A stretch of 64,000 bases of DNA, from contig NZ_QGKR01000172.1 in the NCBI RefSeq assembly GCF_003172955.1, positions 1-64,000 of the forward strand, given 5' to 3'. The position numbers and the translations under genes were made by a program. Origin of the DNA: Micromonospora acroterricola. Lineage in GTDB: Bacteria > Actinomycetota > Actinomycetes > Mycobacteriales > Micromonosporaceae. Positions 19,899-29,560 of the stretch are shown one piece after another. Positions within the stretch are counted from its first letter, which is position 1, and each line of letters begins with the position of its first letter. The notes under the pieces were generated by a model. It did no database searches. It was not told where the DNA came from and saw nothing but the letters and a program-made list of their open reading frames with translations.

Positions 19899-20183
19899 GG
19901 CCGCCGCGCCGACCCGCCGGAGCTGTCCCGCCCACCGCCACGTCCGACGATGAGGTGGTCGACCGGGCCGCTCGGTGAGCGACACCCCGACGTCCGGTTC
20001 CAGTCCGACGGCCGATCGGTCGCGCCGCCGTGGGCGGCCGGTAATCCGGCGGCGAACCGTCGGAGCCCCCGGTTAGTCTCTCTGCGCGCGTCGTCGCCCC
20101 GGTACGCCGCGTCCCGCGCCTGGTCGGCGCGGCACCGCCGCCACCGCCACCAAACGACGGCTCAACCGACTTCAGGAGAGTTT

Positions 20184-21767
20184 GTGACCCAGCAATCTGT
20201 CGCGACATCGGACAAACTCGACGCCGCGGTGCTCAAGGTGGCGGGCGTCGTCGTCCTTGGCGCGATCATGTCGATCCTCGACGTCACGGTGGTCAGCGTC
20301 GCCATCCCGACGTTCCAGAACGAGTTCGACGCGTCGTACGCCCGCGTCGCGTGGACGATGACCGCCTACACCCTCGCGCTGGCCACGGTGATTCCGCTGA
20401 GCGGGTGGGCGGCGGACCGGTTCGGCACCAAACGCCTCTACATGGTGGCGCTGGCCCTGTTCACCATCGGGTCGGGGCTCTGCGCCACCGCCGACACGAT
20501 CGGCGAGCTGATCGGCTACCGCGTCCTGCAGGGTCTCGGCGGCGGCATGCTGATGCCGCTGGGCATGACCATCATGACCCGGGCGGCCGGGCCGCACCGG
20601 ATCGGCCGGTTGATGGCCGTGCTCGGCATCCCGATGCTGCTCGGGCCGATCGGCGGCCCGATCCTCGGTGGCTGGCTGATCGACACCGCGAGCTGGCACT
20701 GGATCTTCCTGATCAACCTGCCGATCGGCGTCGTCGCGCTGGTCTACGCGCAGCTGGCGCTGCCGAAGGACGCACCCGAGCCGTCCGAGTCGTTCGATTT
20801 CGTCGGCATGCTGATGCTCTCCCCGGGGCTCGCCCTGTTCCTCTACGGCGTGTCGTCGCTGCCGGAGGCGGGCACCTTCGCCGAGGCCAAGGTGTGGGGC
20901 CCCATGCTGGTCGGCGCCGCGCTGGTGGTGGCGTTCGTGCTCTACTCGTTCAAACCCCGGCACCCGCTCCTCGACCTGCGGCTGTTCAGCAACCGCAACC
21001 TGACCATCGCCTCGGTGACGCTGTTCGTCTTCATCATCGCGTTCATGGGCGCCGGGCTGCTGTTCCCGAGCTACTTCCTCCAGGTGCGCGGCGAGACCAC
21101 GCTGACCGCGGGTCTGCTCATGGCCCCGCAGGGCATCGGCGCCATGCTGACCATGCCGATCGCCGGCATGCTGGCCGACCGGGTGCCGATCGGTCGTACC
21201 GTCCCGTTCGCGCTGGCGCTCATCGTCGCCGGGTTCTTCAGCTTCACCCAGGTCGACCCGCAGACCTCGTACTGGCTGCTCGGCGGCTCGCTGTTCGTGA
21301 TGGGTCTGGGCATGGGCGGCACGATGATGCCGATCATGACGTCAGCGCTGCGGACGCTGCAGGCTCACGACGTGGCTCGCGGCTCGACGCTGGTCAACAT
21401 CCTCCAGCAGATCGGCGGGTCGATCGGCGCCGCGGTCATGTCGGTGATCCTCACCAACGAGCTGAACGGCTCCCGGCCGATCCCCGGCCTGACGGACCCG
21501 AGCGGCAAGCCGGTCACCGAGGCCGGGCTGGCCATCGCCTCCCAGCAGCAGCCGGAGCTGCTCCAGCAGATGCCGGTGGACCCGTCGATCATCGAGCGCG
21601 GGCTCGACTTCGCCGCCACGTCGTTCGCCACCACGTTCTGGGTCGCGTTCGCGCTGGTGCTGCTCACCTTCGTCCCGGCCGCCCTGCTGCCGCGCCGGCG
21701 CCAGCTGGCACAGCCGCTCGACGACCAGCAGGGCGAGCAGGTCAAGGCGCCCGTCGTCATCCACTGA
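20184..21767 (+). CDS. DHA2-family MFS transporter (14-TM drug:proton antiporter type)
   Basis: A 527-residue integral membrane protein. Motif C of antiporters (GIPMLLGPIGGPILGGWL) and the DHA2 N-terminal LDVTVVSVAIPTFQNEF segment are present, with about 14 hydrophobic helices. The GTG start at 20184 follows CAGGAGAG. It lies 285 bases downstream of the IclR gene on the same strand, so it may export a toxic intermediate, or be independent. The intervening gap holds nothing recognisable. Confidence 0.88.
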   Translation: MTQQSVATSDKLDAAVLKVAGVVVLGAIMSILDVTVVSVAIPTFQNEFDASYARVAWTMTAYTLALATVIPLSGWAADRFGTKRLYMVALALFTIGSGLCATADTIGELIGYRVLQGLGGGMLMPLGMTIMTRAAGPHRIGRLMAVLGIPMLLGPIGGPILGGWLIDTASWHWIFLINLPIGVVALVYAQLALPKDAPEPSESFDFVGMLMLSPGLALFLYGVSSLPEAGTFAEAKVWGPMLVGAALVVAFVLYSFKPRHPLLDLRLFSNRNLTIASVTLFVFIIAFMGAGLLFPSYFLQVRGETTLTAGLLMAPQGIGAMLTMPIAGMLADRVPIGRTVPFALALIVAGFFSFTQVDPQTSYWLLGGSLFVMGLGMGGTMMPIMTSALRTLQAHDVARGSTLVNILQQIGGSIGAAVMSVILTNELNGSRPIPGLTDPSGKPVTEAGLAIASQQQPELLQQMPVDPSIIERGLDFAATSFATTFWVAFALVLLTFVPAALLPRRRQLAQPLDDQQGEQVKAPVVIH

Positions 21768-21774
21768 GTCACCC

Positions 21775-21816
21775 GCCGCCGCGCTCGGTGCCCTCCACGG
21801 CGTCGAGCGCGGCGGC
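21775..21816. terminator. Bidirectional hairpin terminator between MFS and DUF5709 genes
   Basis: GCCGCCGCGCTCG at 21775-21787 is exactly complementary to 21804-21816, a 13-bp stem with a 16-base loop. It lies between convergent gene ends. Confidence 0.7.
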
Positions 21817-21823
21817 GTCCCGT

Positions 21824-22285
21824 TCAGCGCAGGGGACCGTCGCCGGCCCCGTCGGGGTCGTCCACCACGTGGATCGCGGCTTCCTCCGCGCTGGCGGCGC
21901 CGGCGTCGACTCCGGCGTCCCACGCCACCGACTCGGCCTCCTCGTCCTCGCCGAGGCCCTCGTCGGGGGCGACCAGGCGGCCCGCGCGTGCCTCGCGCTC
22001 GTACCCCCGCCGGGTCAGCTCGTCCTCGTCGTCGCCGCCCTCGGCGTACGGATCAACGTCCGGCTCCTCCTGGGCGAGGTACTGCTCCAGCGACTCGCCC
22101 GCCCGCTCCTCGGCGGGTGTGGTGCCGAACCGGTTGGCGGCCGTCCAGTGGTCCCCGGCGATGATGCCGGTGTCGAGGGGGTCGCCGACGCGGTCGTCGT
22201 CCAGGGTGTCGGAGGCGTCCAGCACCCCGTCGTCCTCGGCCACGTTCCACTCCTCGGCGGAATCCATCCGCTCCGTCTGGCTCAC
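21824..22285 (-). CDS. Acidic DUF5709-family protein
   Basis: A 153-residue, strongly acidic protein with no membrane segment. The conserved block VLDASDTLDDDRVGDPLDTG followed by NRFGTTPAEERAGESLEQ is typical of the actinobacterial DUF5709 family. Function unknown. The GTG start at 22285 has AAGGGAGA upstream on the minus strand. Confidence 0.75.
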   Translation of the reverse strand: MSQTERMDSAEEWNVAEDDGVLDASDTLDDDRVGDPLDTGIIAGDHWTAANRFGTTPAEERAGESLEQYLAQEEPDVDPYAEGGDDEDELTRRGYEREARAGRLVAPDEGLGEDEEAESVAWDAGVDAGAASAEEAAIHVVDDPDGAGDGPLR

Positions 22286-22349
22286 GGCGGTCTCCCTTCG
22301 GTCGTCGTGCAGGGACGGGGCCAGCCTAGGACCGGCCGCCGGAGCTGCA

Positions 22350-22389
22350 CCCCGAGGGCCGCCCGGTGTGACGGGGCGGGCCCTCGGGG
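22350..22389 (-). terminator. Hairpin terminator downstream of the alpha/beta hydrolase gene
   Basis: CCCCGAGGGC (22350-22359) pairs with GCCCTCGGGG (22380-22389), and flanking GC pairs can extend the stem. It lies just beyond the stop of the minus-strand hydrolase. Confidence 0.6.
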
Positions 22390-22405
22390 TACGGCGTGGA
22401 GTGGA

Positions 22406-23290
22406 TCAGCGCTGGAGCAGCTCCGCCACGGCCGCCGTGAACTCCGCCGGCTGCTCGATGTGCCCGAAGTGCCCGCTGCGCTCCAGCAGCACCAGCCGCG
22501 CGTCCTTGATGCCCTCGCGCAGTTGCTCCGCCCAGCGAGGGCCGCAGATGAAGTCGTGCGCGCCCACGATCACCACGGCGGGCACGGTGATCTCACCGAG
22601 GTCGTTCCGGACGTCGAACGGCGTCGGGTCCTGCGCGCCCGCCGGGGCGGACCAGGCCCGAACGGCCGCCTGGAACGGGGCGAACTCGGCCTGCCGGGCC
22701 CAGAAGTCCGCGAAGTAGACCGGCAGGGCCGCCCGCAGGCCGGCGCTCAGCGCCTCGTCGTCGGTGGCGGTGACGGCCTGCTGGAAGGCGGCCGGGACCG
22801 CCGCCGCCTCCGGCCGGTCGGGGTGCCGCAGCGGGTACGCGGTGAGGCCGGCCATCGCCTCGGCCCAGAACTCGGCGCCGGTGACGGGCGAGGTGTCGTA
22901 CAGGGCGAGACCGGCGACCCGGTCCGGGTGGTCCAGCGCGTACCGCTGGACGACGAAGCCGCCGTGCGAGTGCCCGAGGAAGTACACCCGGGGTACGCCC
23001 AGGTGGTCGACGACGGCGTCGAGGAACCGGACGTACGTGTCGAGACGGTAGTCGCCCGAGTCGTCGAGCCGCCCCGAGGCGCCCGTGCCGACCGGCTCGA
23101 CGTACACCATCGTGAAGTGCTCCTCGAGGCTCGGCGTCCGCAGGTAGGCCCACTCGATGCCGGGGCCGCCGGAGTGCGCCACGCACACCGGGCCGGTGCC
23201 GGCGACGTGGTAGACCTGCCGAACGCCATCGACGGTGATCTCGTGGGCGACCGGTGCGCGGACGCCGGCGTCGTGGCTGGTGGAACTCAT
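22406..23290 (-). CDS. Alpha/beta hydrolase, proline iminopeptidase-like
   Basis: 294 residues. The HGGPG-type oxyanion motif appears as HSGGPGIEW, the nucleophile Ser is in FLGHSHGGFVVQRYAL, and His is in ERSGHFGHIEQP near the end. These fit the proline iminopeptidase or related ester hydrolase group; the first motif residue is Ser rather than Gly. GGGAGAAAG precedes the ATG at 23290. It is followed by a hairpin terminator and preceded by the ECF sigma gene on the same strand (112 bases). Confidence 0.83.
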   Translation of the reverse strand: MSSTSHDAGVRAPVAHEITVDGVRQVYHVAGTGPVCVAHSGGPGIEWAYLRTPSLEEHFTMVYVEPVGTGASGRLDDSGDYRLDTYVRFLDAVVDHLGVPRVYFLGHSHGGFVVQRYALDHPDRVAGLALYDTSPVTGAEFWAEAMAGLTAYPLRHPDRPEAAAVPAAFQQAVTATDDEALSAGLRAALPVYFADFWARQAEFAPFQAAVRAWSAPAGAQDPTPFDVRNDLGEITVPAVVIVGAHDFICGPRWAEQLREGIKDARLVLLERSGHFGHIEQPAEFTAAVAELLQR

Positions 23291-23402
23291 TGACTTTCTC
23301 CCGATCACTGACCCGTGCGGCGTGTGCCGGCACGGCAACTGGTGACTGACGCGGACCAGATGCGTGGGTCGAGAGGAAAGTTCGCTCGGTGGGGAAGGTT
23401 TT

Positions 23403-24347
23403 TCAGACTCCGGCCGGCTGGCGGTCGTCCCGCGCCGGGGTGGGATGGAAGAGCGTCAGGTGACGCACGCGTCCCTCGCGCAGCAGTTGCATCCACAGCG
23501 CCCCGGGCGGGCAGTGCTCCGGGTCGTCGGGCGGGCTGATCAGGTCGGTCTCCCAGATCAGCACGTCCCCGCTGGCCACGACGTTGCGCAGCCGCTGCCG
23601 TACCCCGTCGGTGAGGTCCTTCGTCATGCCCTGGACGGCCAGGTCGGTGCCGCCGCGCAGGCCACCCGGGGCGAGCATCTCGGCGTCCGGCCACCAGCTC
23701 TCGCGCACCACCCGGTCGAAGTCGCCCCGCATCGCGGTGGCGATCATGTCGCGGCCCTCGCGCCACCGGGCGTCGCTGGATGCCGTGAGGTCGCCGTGTG
23801 CCGCGCTCGCCGAGGCCCGCAGGCCGCCGGCGAGCACGCGGCGGGCATGGCTGAGCCGGCTGCGGACGGTGCCGACCGGCACGCCGCACACGGCCGCGAT
23901 CTGCTCGTACGACGAGGCGTCGCTGAAGTAGCGCAGCAGCGTGACCAGCCGGTCGGGCTCGGACAACTCCCCGATGGCGTGCCAGACCCAGTCGCGCAGC
24001 GCGCCCCGGTCCAGTGCCTCCTCCGGGGTGGGGGTGGCGGCGGGCGCGGCGAACCACTCCGGGTCGGCGACCGGGACGGGCCGGGGCCCGCGCAGCGTCA
24101 TCCGGCTGTTGTTGCGGACGATGGCCCGCAGCCAGGGGCCGACGGCGGTCGGGTCGCGGAGGTCGCCGATGCGGCGCAACGCCACCACCATCGCGTCCTG
24201 CACCGCGTCCTCCGCGTCCGGACCGTAGCCGAGCAGGCTCAGCGCGACCGCCCGCATCTCGGCCTCGTGCCGGGCCAGCAGCACACCGAGCGCCGCCGCG
24301 TCTCCCGCCTGCGCGAGCAGGACCAGCTCCGCGTCACCATGCGCCAC
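23403..24347 (-). CDS. ECF-type sigma factor with C-terminal SnoaL-like domain
   Basis: 314 residues. Sigma region 2 is near residues 10-80 ([20 protein letters not shown]), region 4 near 115-170 ([20 protein letters not shown]), and a SnoaL/NTF2-like domain follows from about 185 to 310. This architecture matches ECF groups lacking a classical anti-sigma factor, where the extra domain modulates activity in cis. The GTG start at 24347. No anti-sigma gene is adjacent, consistent with that model. Confidence 0.87.
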   Translation of the reverse strand: MAHGDAELVLLAQAGDAAALGVLLARHEAEMRAVALSLLGYGPDAEDAVQDAMVVALRRIGDLRDPTAVGPWLRAIVRNNSRMTLRGPRPVPVADPEWFAAPAATPTPEEALDRGALRDWVWHAIGELSEPDRLVTLLRYFSDASSYEQIAAVCGVPVGTVRSRLSHARRVLAGGLRASASAAHGDLTASSDARWREGRDMIATAMRGDFDRVVRESWWPDAEMLAPGGLRGGTDLAVQGMTKDLTDGVRQRLRNVVASGDVLIWETDLISPPDDPEHCPPGALWMQLLREGRVRHLTLFHPTPARDDRQPAGV

Positions 24348-24462
24348 GCTTGTTTCCCCCCGAAGGCCGCGGCTCGTCCGGTCTGTGACGTTCCGACCGG
24401 TTCAGCCTCCGGCACCGTCCCCACCAGCCTACGGCGGACGGGCGCCAGCGCCCCGGGCCGGC

Positions 24463-25425
24463 CTACAGGGTCCCGGCCGCCCGCGTGGCCCGGGCGCCGA
24501 TCTCCCGGAGGTACGCGACCAGCTCCGGCGGCTCGTGCACCTCGAACTCGCAGCCGAGAGTCAGCAGGCGCCACGCCAGCCACTCCAGGGTGTCGGCGTG
24601 ACTGCGCAGCCGGCAGGAGCGCGCATCGATCGGCTCCAGGTCGACCGAGGCCCCGCCGAGGGGGCCGGCCATGCGCTCGACCGGCGCGTGCAGGGTCACC
24701 ACGGCCCGGTAGGTCGGCGTCAGTTCGAGCAGTTTCTCCGTCACGAACGCCGCGGCGTCGCGGGCCGGCAGCGGACGGGGTGCGACACGGGTCCCGGTGG
24801 ATCGCTGGTCGCTGATCCGGTCCACCCGGAAGATGCGCCAGTCGGCGCGGTCGTTGTCGTAGCCCACCAGATACCAGCGGCGGCCCGCCGACACCAGCTT
24901 GTACGGCTCGACCAGCCGCTCACCGTCCACGCCGTCGCGCCGCCGGTAGGTGAACCGCAGGTGCTCCCGGTTGGTGACGGCGGCGGCCAGCGCGGTCAGG
25001 TGCTCGGGATCGACGGTCGGCCGGCCCCAGGTGAGCAGTGGTTCGGTGGCGGCGCCCAGCGCGCCGACCCGGTGACGCAGCCGGGACGGCAGCACCTGTT
25101 CGAGCTTGGCCAGCGCGCGTACCGAGGCCTCCTCGATCCCGGCCACCGCATGACCGGCGGCGGTACGCAGGCCGACGGCGATCGCCACCGCCTCCTCGTC
25201 GTCCAGCAGCAGCGGCGGCATCGCCTTGCCGGCGACGAGGCGGTACCCGCCGATCGAGCCCATCGTCGCCCGCACCGGATAGCCGAGGTCGCGCAGCCGT
25301 TCCACGTCGCGGCGGACGGTGCGCAGGCTGACGCCGAGCCGGCTGGCCAGCTCGCTGCCCGGCCACTCGCGCGGCGTCTGCAGCAGCGACAGCAGGCCCA
25401 GCAGCCGGGCGGGAGTGTCGGACAT
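24463..25425 (-). CDS. HTH/WYL-domain transcriptional regulator (YafY type)
   Basis: 320 residues: an N-terminal winged HTH ([20 protein letters not shown]) at residues 20-60, a WYL domain centred on [21 protein letters not shown], and a WCX C-terminal extension. Such proteins often repress a divergent enzyme gene. Here the divergent epoxide hydrolase starts 63 bases away, so control of that gene is likely. The ATG at 25425 follows GGGAGCC. Confidence 0.9.
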   Translation of the reverse strand: MSDTPARLLGLLSLLQTPREWPGSELASRLGVSLRTVRRDVERLRDLGYPVRATMGSIGGYRLVAGKAMPPLLLDDEEAVAIAVGLRTAAGHAVAGIEEASVRALAKLEQVLPSRLRHRVGALGAATEPLLTWGRPTVDPEHLTALAAAVTNREHLRFTYRRRDGVDGERLVEPYKLVSAGRRWYLVGYDNDRADWRIFRVDRISDQRSTGTRVAPRPLPARDAAAFVTEKLLELTPTYRAVVTLHAPVERMAGPLGGASVDLEPIDARSCRLRSHADTLEWLAWRLLTLGCEFEVHEPPELVAYLREIGARATRAAGTL

Positions 25426-25488
25426 GGCTCCCAGAATGCCAGCGATGTGTGCCAGATGCTGACCTACATGGGTCGTAGCGTGGCCGGC
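25426..25488. promoter_or_regulatory. Short divergent promoter of the WYL regulator and epoxide hydrolase genes
   Basis: Only 63 bases separate the two start codons, so operator and both promoters must overlap. The epoxide hydrolase has no clear ribosome site, suggesting a leaderless or very short leader mRNA. Confidence 0.4.
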
Positions 25489-26622
25489 ATGACGCCATTC
25501 CGCATCGCCATTCCGCAATCGGAGCTCGACGACCTGCGCGACCGGCTCTCCCGGACCCGGTGGCCCCGCTCGTTGCCCGGCGCCGACTGGAGCCGCGGGG
25601 TGCCGGTGGACTACCTGCGCGACCTGGCCGAGCACTGGGCGACCGGTTACGACTGGCGGAAGCACGAGGCGCGGCTGAACGAGTTCCCCCAGGTCGTCAC
25701 GCGGATCGACGGGCTCGACGTGCACGTGCTGCACGTCCGCTCACCGGAGCCGGACGCGCTGCCGTTGCTGCTGACGCACGGCTGGCCGAACTCGATGGTC
25801 GAGTTCACGGAGCTGATCGGCCCACTGACCGACCCGCGCGCCCACGGCGGGGACCCCGCGCACGCGTTCCACGTGGTGGTGCCGTCGGTGCCCGGCTACG
25901 GCTTCTCGCAGGCGCCGCCGGCCGGGTTCACGATCGACCGGGTCGCCCGGATGTGGGCCGAGCTGATGCGCCGCCTCGGCTACCACCGGTACGGCACCCA
26001 GGGCGGAGACCTCGGTGCGTACATCGCGCCGGCGGTGGCGACCGTGGCGCCGGAGCAGGTGGTCGGGGTGCACATCGACGGAGGGTTCGGCTTTCCGACC
26101 GCGGCAGACGTACCGGGCATGACCGAGGCGGAACGTGCCGAGTGGGAGCAGATGCGGCAGTGGATGAGTGGCGGCGTGGACCATCACGCACTGCTGCGGG
26201 CCGCGCCGATGACCTTCTCGTACGCCTGGAACGACTCGCCCGTCGGGCTGCTGGCCTGGATGATGCAGAAGTTCAAGGAGTTCACCATGACGGTGCCGAC
26301 GCCGGAGCAGGCCATCGACCGGGACCAGCTGCTCACCAACGTGAGCCTCTACTGGTTCACCGGCACCTCGGGATCGTCCTCGTGGCCCATGTACGAGCGC
26401 CTCACGGTCGCCGACGACGGCGGGTTCGCCTGGCCGAAGGGGCAGCGGCGGGTGCCGTCCGGCGTGTACGGCGGCGGGTCCGCGCTGATGCGGCGCCTCG
26501 CCGAGCAGCACAACACGATCGTCCACTGGCCCGAGGGCAACCCGGGCAGCCACTTCGTCGCGATGGACGAGCCGCTGGCGCACGCGGCGGACATCCGCGC
26601 CTTCTTCGGCGGCCTACGGTGA
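25489..26622 (+). CDS. Epoxide hydrolase (EHN-type, alpha/beta hydrolase)
   Basis: 377 residues. The N-terminal EHN lid segment ([14 protein letters not shown]...DWSRGVP) and the [10 protein letters not shown] oxyanion motif are present, and the nucleophile Asp lies in [14 protein letters not shown]. The C-terminal His is in [12 protein letters not shown]. It hydrolyses epoxides to diols in the cytoplasm, by family. The stop overlaps the GTG of the decayed AlkZ-like gene. Confidence 0.9.
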   Translation: MTPFRIAIPQSELDDLRDRLSRTRWPRSLPGADWSRGVPVDYLRDLAEHWATGYDWRKHEARLNEFPQVVTRIDGLDVHVLHVRSPEPDALPLLLTHGWPNSMVEFTELIGPLTDPRAHGGDPAHAFHVVVPSVPGYGFSQAPPAGFTIDRVARMWAELMRRLGYHRYGTQGGDLGAYIAPAVATVAPEQVVGVHIDGGFGFPTAADVPGMTEAERAEWEQMRQWMSGGVDHHALLRAAPMTFSYAWNDSPVGLLAWMMQKFKEFTMTVPTPEQAIDRDQLLTNVSLYWFTGTSGSSSWPMYERLTVADDGGFAWPKGQRRVPSGVYGGGSALMRRLAEQHNTIVHWPEGNPGSHFVAMDEPLAHAADIRAFFGGLR

Positions 26623-27346
26623 CCCGCCTGAGGTGGGCCCAGGTGTGCGCCCGGCGCCTGGACCGGCACCGGCTCTCCGCGTCGGCCGCGACGGGACCGG
26701 AGCCGGGGGCCGACACGGTCCCTGCCGTGGTGTCCACCATGTGCGGCGCGCACGCCCAGGTCGCCTCCGCCGCCGAACTGTCGGTCGGGCTCCGGGTCCC
26801 GGGCGCCACCCGTGCGCTGGTGCGCCAGGCGCTGTGGACGGACCGGACCCTGGTCAAGAGCCGCGGGCCGCGCGGGACCGTGCACCTGCTCGCCGCCGCC
26901 GACCTGCCGATGTGGACCGGTGCGCTGTCCGCGATGCCGGTCCCGCCGTACGAGCAGGGCCGTGACCTCCTGACCCCGGCGCAGACCGAGCAGACACCGA
27001 CTTCCCGGACGACCGGCCGTCGGGGGTCCGCCTGCTGCCCTACTTCGACGCGTACGCCGTCGGCTGTCACCCTCGTGAGCTGCTCTTCCCGGGGGCGGCC
27101 GCCGACCGGGCGCTGGCCCGTGGACAGGCCGGCAACTACCCGGTGCTGCTGGTCGACGGGACGGTAGCCGGGGTGTGGCACCACCGGCGCTCCGGCCGCA
27201 CGGTGCACGTGACGGTCGAGCCGTTGCGGACGCTCGGCGCCGGCCGGCGGCGGGCGTTGGAGGAGCAGGTCGAGCGGGTCGGTCAGGTGCTGGAGGGGAA
27301 GCCCTCTCTGACCGTCGGCCCGGTGGAGGTCGGCCCGCACGCCTGA
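26619..27346 (+). pseudogene. Decayed winged-helix AlkZ-like (HTH_42) DNA glycosylase-type gene
   Basis: The first 124 codons from GTG 26619 match the N-terminus of the HTH_42/AlkZ family (MCGAHAQV, TLVKSRGPRGTVHLL). After LLTPAQTEQ near 26990 the frame becomes nonsense. The family C-terminus resumes in another frame from about 27002 (VRLLPYFDAYAVGCHPRELL) and runs to 27346, including VLLVDGTVAGVWHHRRSG. Intact homologues are about 350-380 residues; here roughly 130-150 central residues are missing, so an internal deletion joined the ends out of frame. Confidence 0.8.
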
Positions 27347-27365
27347 GCCGGGGCAGGATGGGGGC

Positions 27366-28109
27366 GTGGACATCGAGCCGGTCGACTCCGCGCCCCAGCA
27401 GGCGTTCCCGTGGGCGACGCTGCGGCAGCGCTGGCAGGATCTCACCTTCCTGCACTGGCCCGTCGCACCGGACCTCGTCGCGCCGCTGCTGCCCGCCGGG
27501 ACCCGCCCGGACACCCTCGACGGGGTCAGTCACGTCGGGTTGATCGGCTTCCGGATGGTCGGGCTGGGCCTCGGCCGTGGCCCGGGGGTGCCGTACTTCG
27601 GCACGTTCTGGGAGACCAACGTCCGGCTCTACTCGGTCGACGAGACCGGCCGGCGCGCGGTGGTGTTCCGGTCGCTCGACGCGTCCCGGCTGGTGCCGGT
27701 GCTGGTCGCCCGTGCGACGCTGCGGCTGCCGTACCTCTGGTCGTCGATGCGGTTGGACCGCGACGGCGACCGGCTCACCTACCGGTGCCGGCGTCGGTGG
27801 CCGGGTCCGGCCGGCACGACGAGCCGGATGGTGGTGCGGGTGGGGGAGCGGATCCGCGACCCGACCCCGCTGGAGCACTTCGTCACTGCCCGCTGGGGGC
27901 TGCACACCCGCGCGTACGGGCGGACCCTGCACCTGCCGAACTGGCACCCGCGCTGGCCTCTGCACCGTGCCGAGCTGCTGCACCTGGACGACGAACTGGT
28001 CGCCGCCGCGGGGCTGCCGGCGCCGACCGGACCGCCGGTCAGCGTGCTGTACTCGCCCGGCGTCGCGGTCCGGTTCGGCCCGCCGGTCGCCCTGCGCCGG
28101 CCCGGCTGA
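27366..28109 (+). CDS. DUF2071 (YqjF-like) family protein
   Basis: 247 residues with the family pattern LTFLHWPVAPDLVAPLLPAG near the N-terminus, YFGTFWETNVRLY in the middle, and HLPNWHPRWPLHRAELLHLD towards the C-terminus. Soluble, function unknown; the fold is acetoacetate-decarboxylase-like. The GTG start at 27366 is preceded by a G-rich GGCAGGATGGGGG. It converges with the aldo/keto reductase gene. Confidence 0.8.
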   Translation: MDIEPVDSAPQQAFPWATLRQRWQDLTFLHWPVAPDLVAPLLPAGTRPDTLDGVSHVGLIGFRMVGLGLGRGPGVPYFGTFWETNVRLYSVDETGRRAVVFRSLDASRLVPVLVARATLRLPYLWSSMRLDRDGDRLTYRCRRRWPGPAGTTSRMVVRVGERIRDPTPLEHFVTARWGLHTRAYGRTLHLPNWHPRWPLHRAELLHLDDELVAAAGLPAPTGPPVSVLYSPGVAVRFGPPVALRRPG

Positions 28110-28151
28110 CCGACCGGTCTCGCCGGGCCGGGCGCTGACGGCGCGTCGGCG

Positions 28152-29129
28152 TCAGTAGCGGCCGCCCTGCGGCGCGGGCAGGGCGTCGAGGTCGGCCAGG
28201 TCCTCGGCGTCGAGCCGCACGTCGCCCGCCGCGCAGTTGTCCACCAGGTACCGGGGGGTCTTGGTGCCGGGGATGGGGACGACGTAGCGGCCCTGGGCGA
28301 CCACCCAGGCCAGCGCGACCTGAGCGGGGCTGACGCCGGCCCGGTCGGCGATCTCGCGGACCCGGCCGACGATGGCGAGGTTGGCGCGCAGCGCGTCCTG
28401 CTGGAATCGCGGCAGGCCACGCCGGAAGTCGTCGGTGGGCAGATCGTCGAACGAGGTGAACCGGCCGGCGAGGAAACCTCGGCCCAGCGGGGAGAACGGC
28501 AGGAAGGCGATGCCCTGCTCGGCGCAGTACGGCAGCACCTCGGCCAGCGGGTCACGGGTCCACAGGGACAACTCCGACTGCACCGACGCCACCGGGTGCA
28601 CCGCCTGGGCCCGCGCGATCTGGGCCACCGTCACCTCGGACAGACCGAGCTGCCGCGCCTTGCCCGCCGCCACGACCTCCGCCATCGCGCCCCAGGACTC
28701 CTCGATGGGCACCTCCGGGTCGACCCGGTGCAACTGGTAGAGGTCGACGTGGTCGGTGCCGAGCCGCCGCAGGCTGTCGTCGATCGCGGCGCGGATGTGC
28801 TCCGGGCGGCCGTTGTTGCCGATGGTCGGCGAGTTGCCGGGGCCGCCGGTCGGAGAGGTGACCACCAGCCCGACCTTGGTCGCCAGGACGGCCCGCTCCC
28901 GGTGGTCGCCGGCCAGCGCCCGGCCGACCAGCTCCTCGTTGGTGTACGGCCCGTACACGTCCGACGTGTCGATCAGAGTGGCCCCCAGGTCGAGCGCCTC
29001 ATGAATGACGGAGATCGAGGTGTCGTCGTCGCGGGGGCCGGTGATGTCGTATCCGTGGCTCATGCCCATGCACCCGAGACCGATGACGCCGACCTCGGGA
29101 CCCGCACTGCCCAGCGTGGTGGTTCGCAT
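28152..29129 (-). CDS. Aldo/keto reductase
   Basis: A 325-residue TIM-barrel NADPH oxidoreductase of the AKR13/YhdN-like group. The catalytic Asp and Tyr are in IDTSDVYGPYTNEELVG, Lys in VLATKVGL, and His in DLYQLHRVDPEVP. The coenzyme motif is GIAFLPFSPLGRGFL and later IPGTKTPRYL. The ATG at 29129 was chosen over an upstream start because homologues begin MRTTTLG. Confidence 0.9.
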   Translation of the reverse strand: MRTTTLGSAGPEVGVIGLGCMGMSHGYDITGPRDDDTSISVIHEALDLGATLIDTSDVYGPYTNEELVGRALAGDHRERAVLATKVGLVVTSPTGGPGNSPTIGNNGRPEHIRAAIDDSLRRLGTDHVDLYQLHRVDPEVPIEESWGAMAEVVAAGKARQLGLSEVTVAQIARAQAVHPVASVQSELSLWTRDPLAEVLPYCAEQGIAFLPFSPLGRGFLAGRFTSFDDLPTDDFRRGLPRFQQDALRANLAIVGRVREIADRAGVSPAQVALAWVVAQGRYVVPIPGTKTPRYLVDNCAAGDVRLDAEDLADLDALPAPQGGRY

Positions 29130-29191
29130 GCGCCCCACGCTACGTCCGGCGAGCGCGTGGCAGCTCATGGCCCCGGGCTCACCCGAGGCCG

Positions 29192-29413
29192 ATGGGCTAT
29201 GACACGCCGGAGAAGGAGGCGGTCCGGGACGAGCTGAACCGCTGGATCCGGACCGGCGGCGAGTACGACGCCGTCGTCGACCTCGACCGGATCCTCGCCG
29301 ATCCGGCCGACCCGGACGCCCTGCGTCCCGCGTACGACCACCGGGACCACCTGCACCTCAACGACGCCGGGGCGGCCGCTGCCGCTGCCGCCGTCGCCGC
29401 GCACATCCGCTGA
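29192..29413 (+). pseudogene. C-terminal remnant of an SGNH/GDSL esterase
   Basis: 73 codons matching the end of secreted SGNH hydrolases: YDAVVDLDRILADPADPDAL and then DHRDHLHLNDAGAAA, including the catalytic Asp-X-X-His (DHLH). The GDS block, oxyanion residues and signal peptide are missing. The sequence upstream is the divergent aldo/keto reductase promoter, so the 5' part has been lost. Confidence 0.75.
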
Positions 29414-29560
29414 GTCGGCAAAGGCTGATCGCCTGCCGGTGCTCGCGGAAAAAATGTTTGGCGGATGCGTCGAGGACGGTGCTGCCGGCTTCGACCATGG
29501 GGTGAGGGCCGGGCATACCGGTTCCACCGACGGGGTGACAGAAACCAAGGGAGCGGATCG

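Noticed and set aside
17460-19985. Minus-strand extension of the CoA-transferase frame to about 1220 codons
   Set aside because: The CoA-transferase begins at 17459 with a ribosome site; the rest is antisense to the amidohydrolase and IclR genes.
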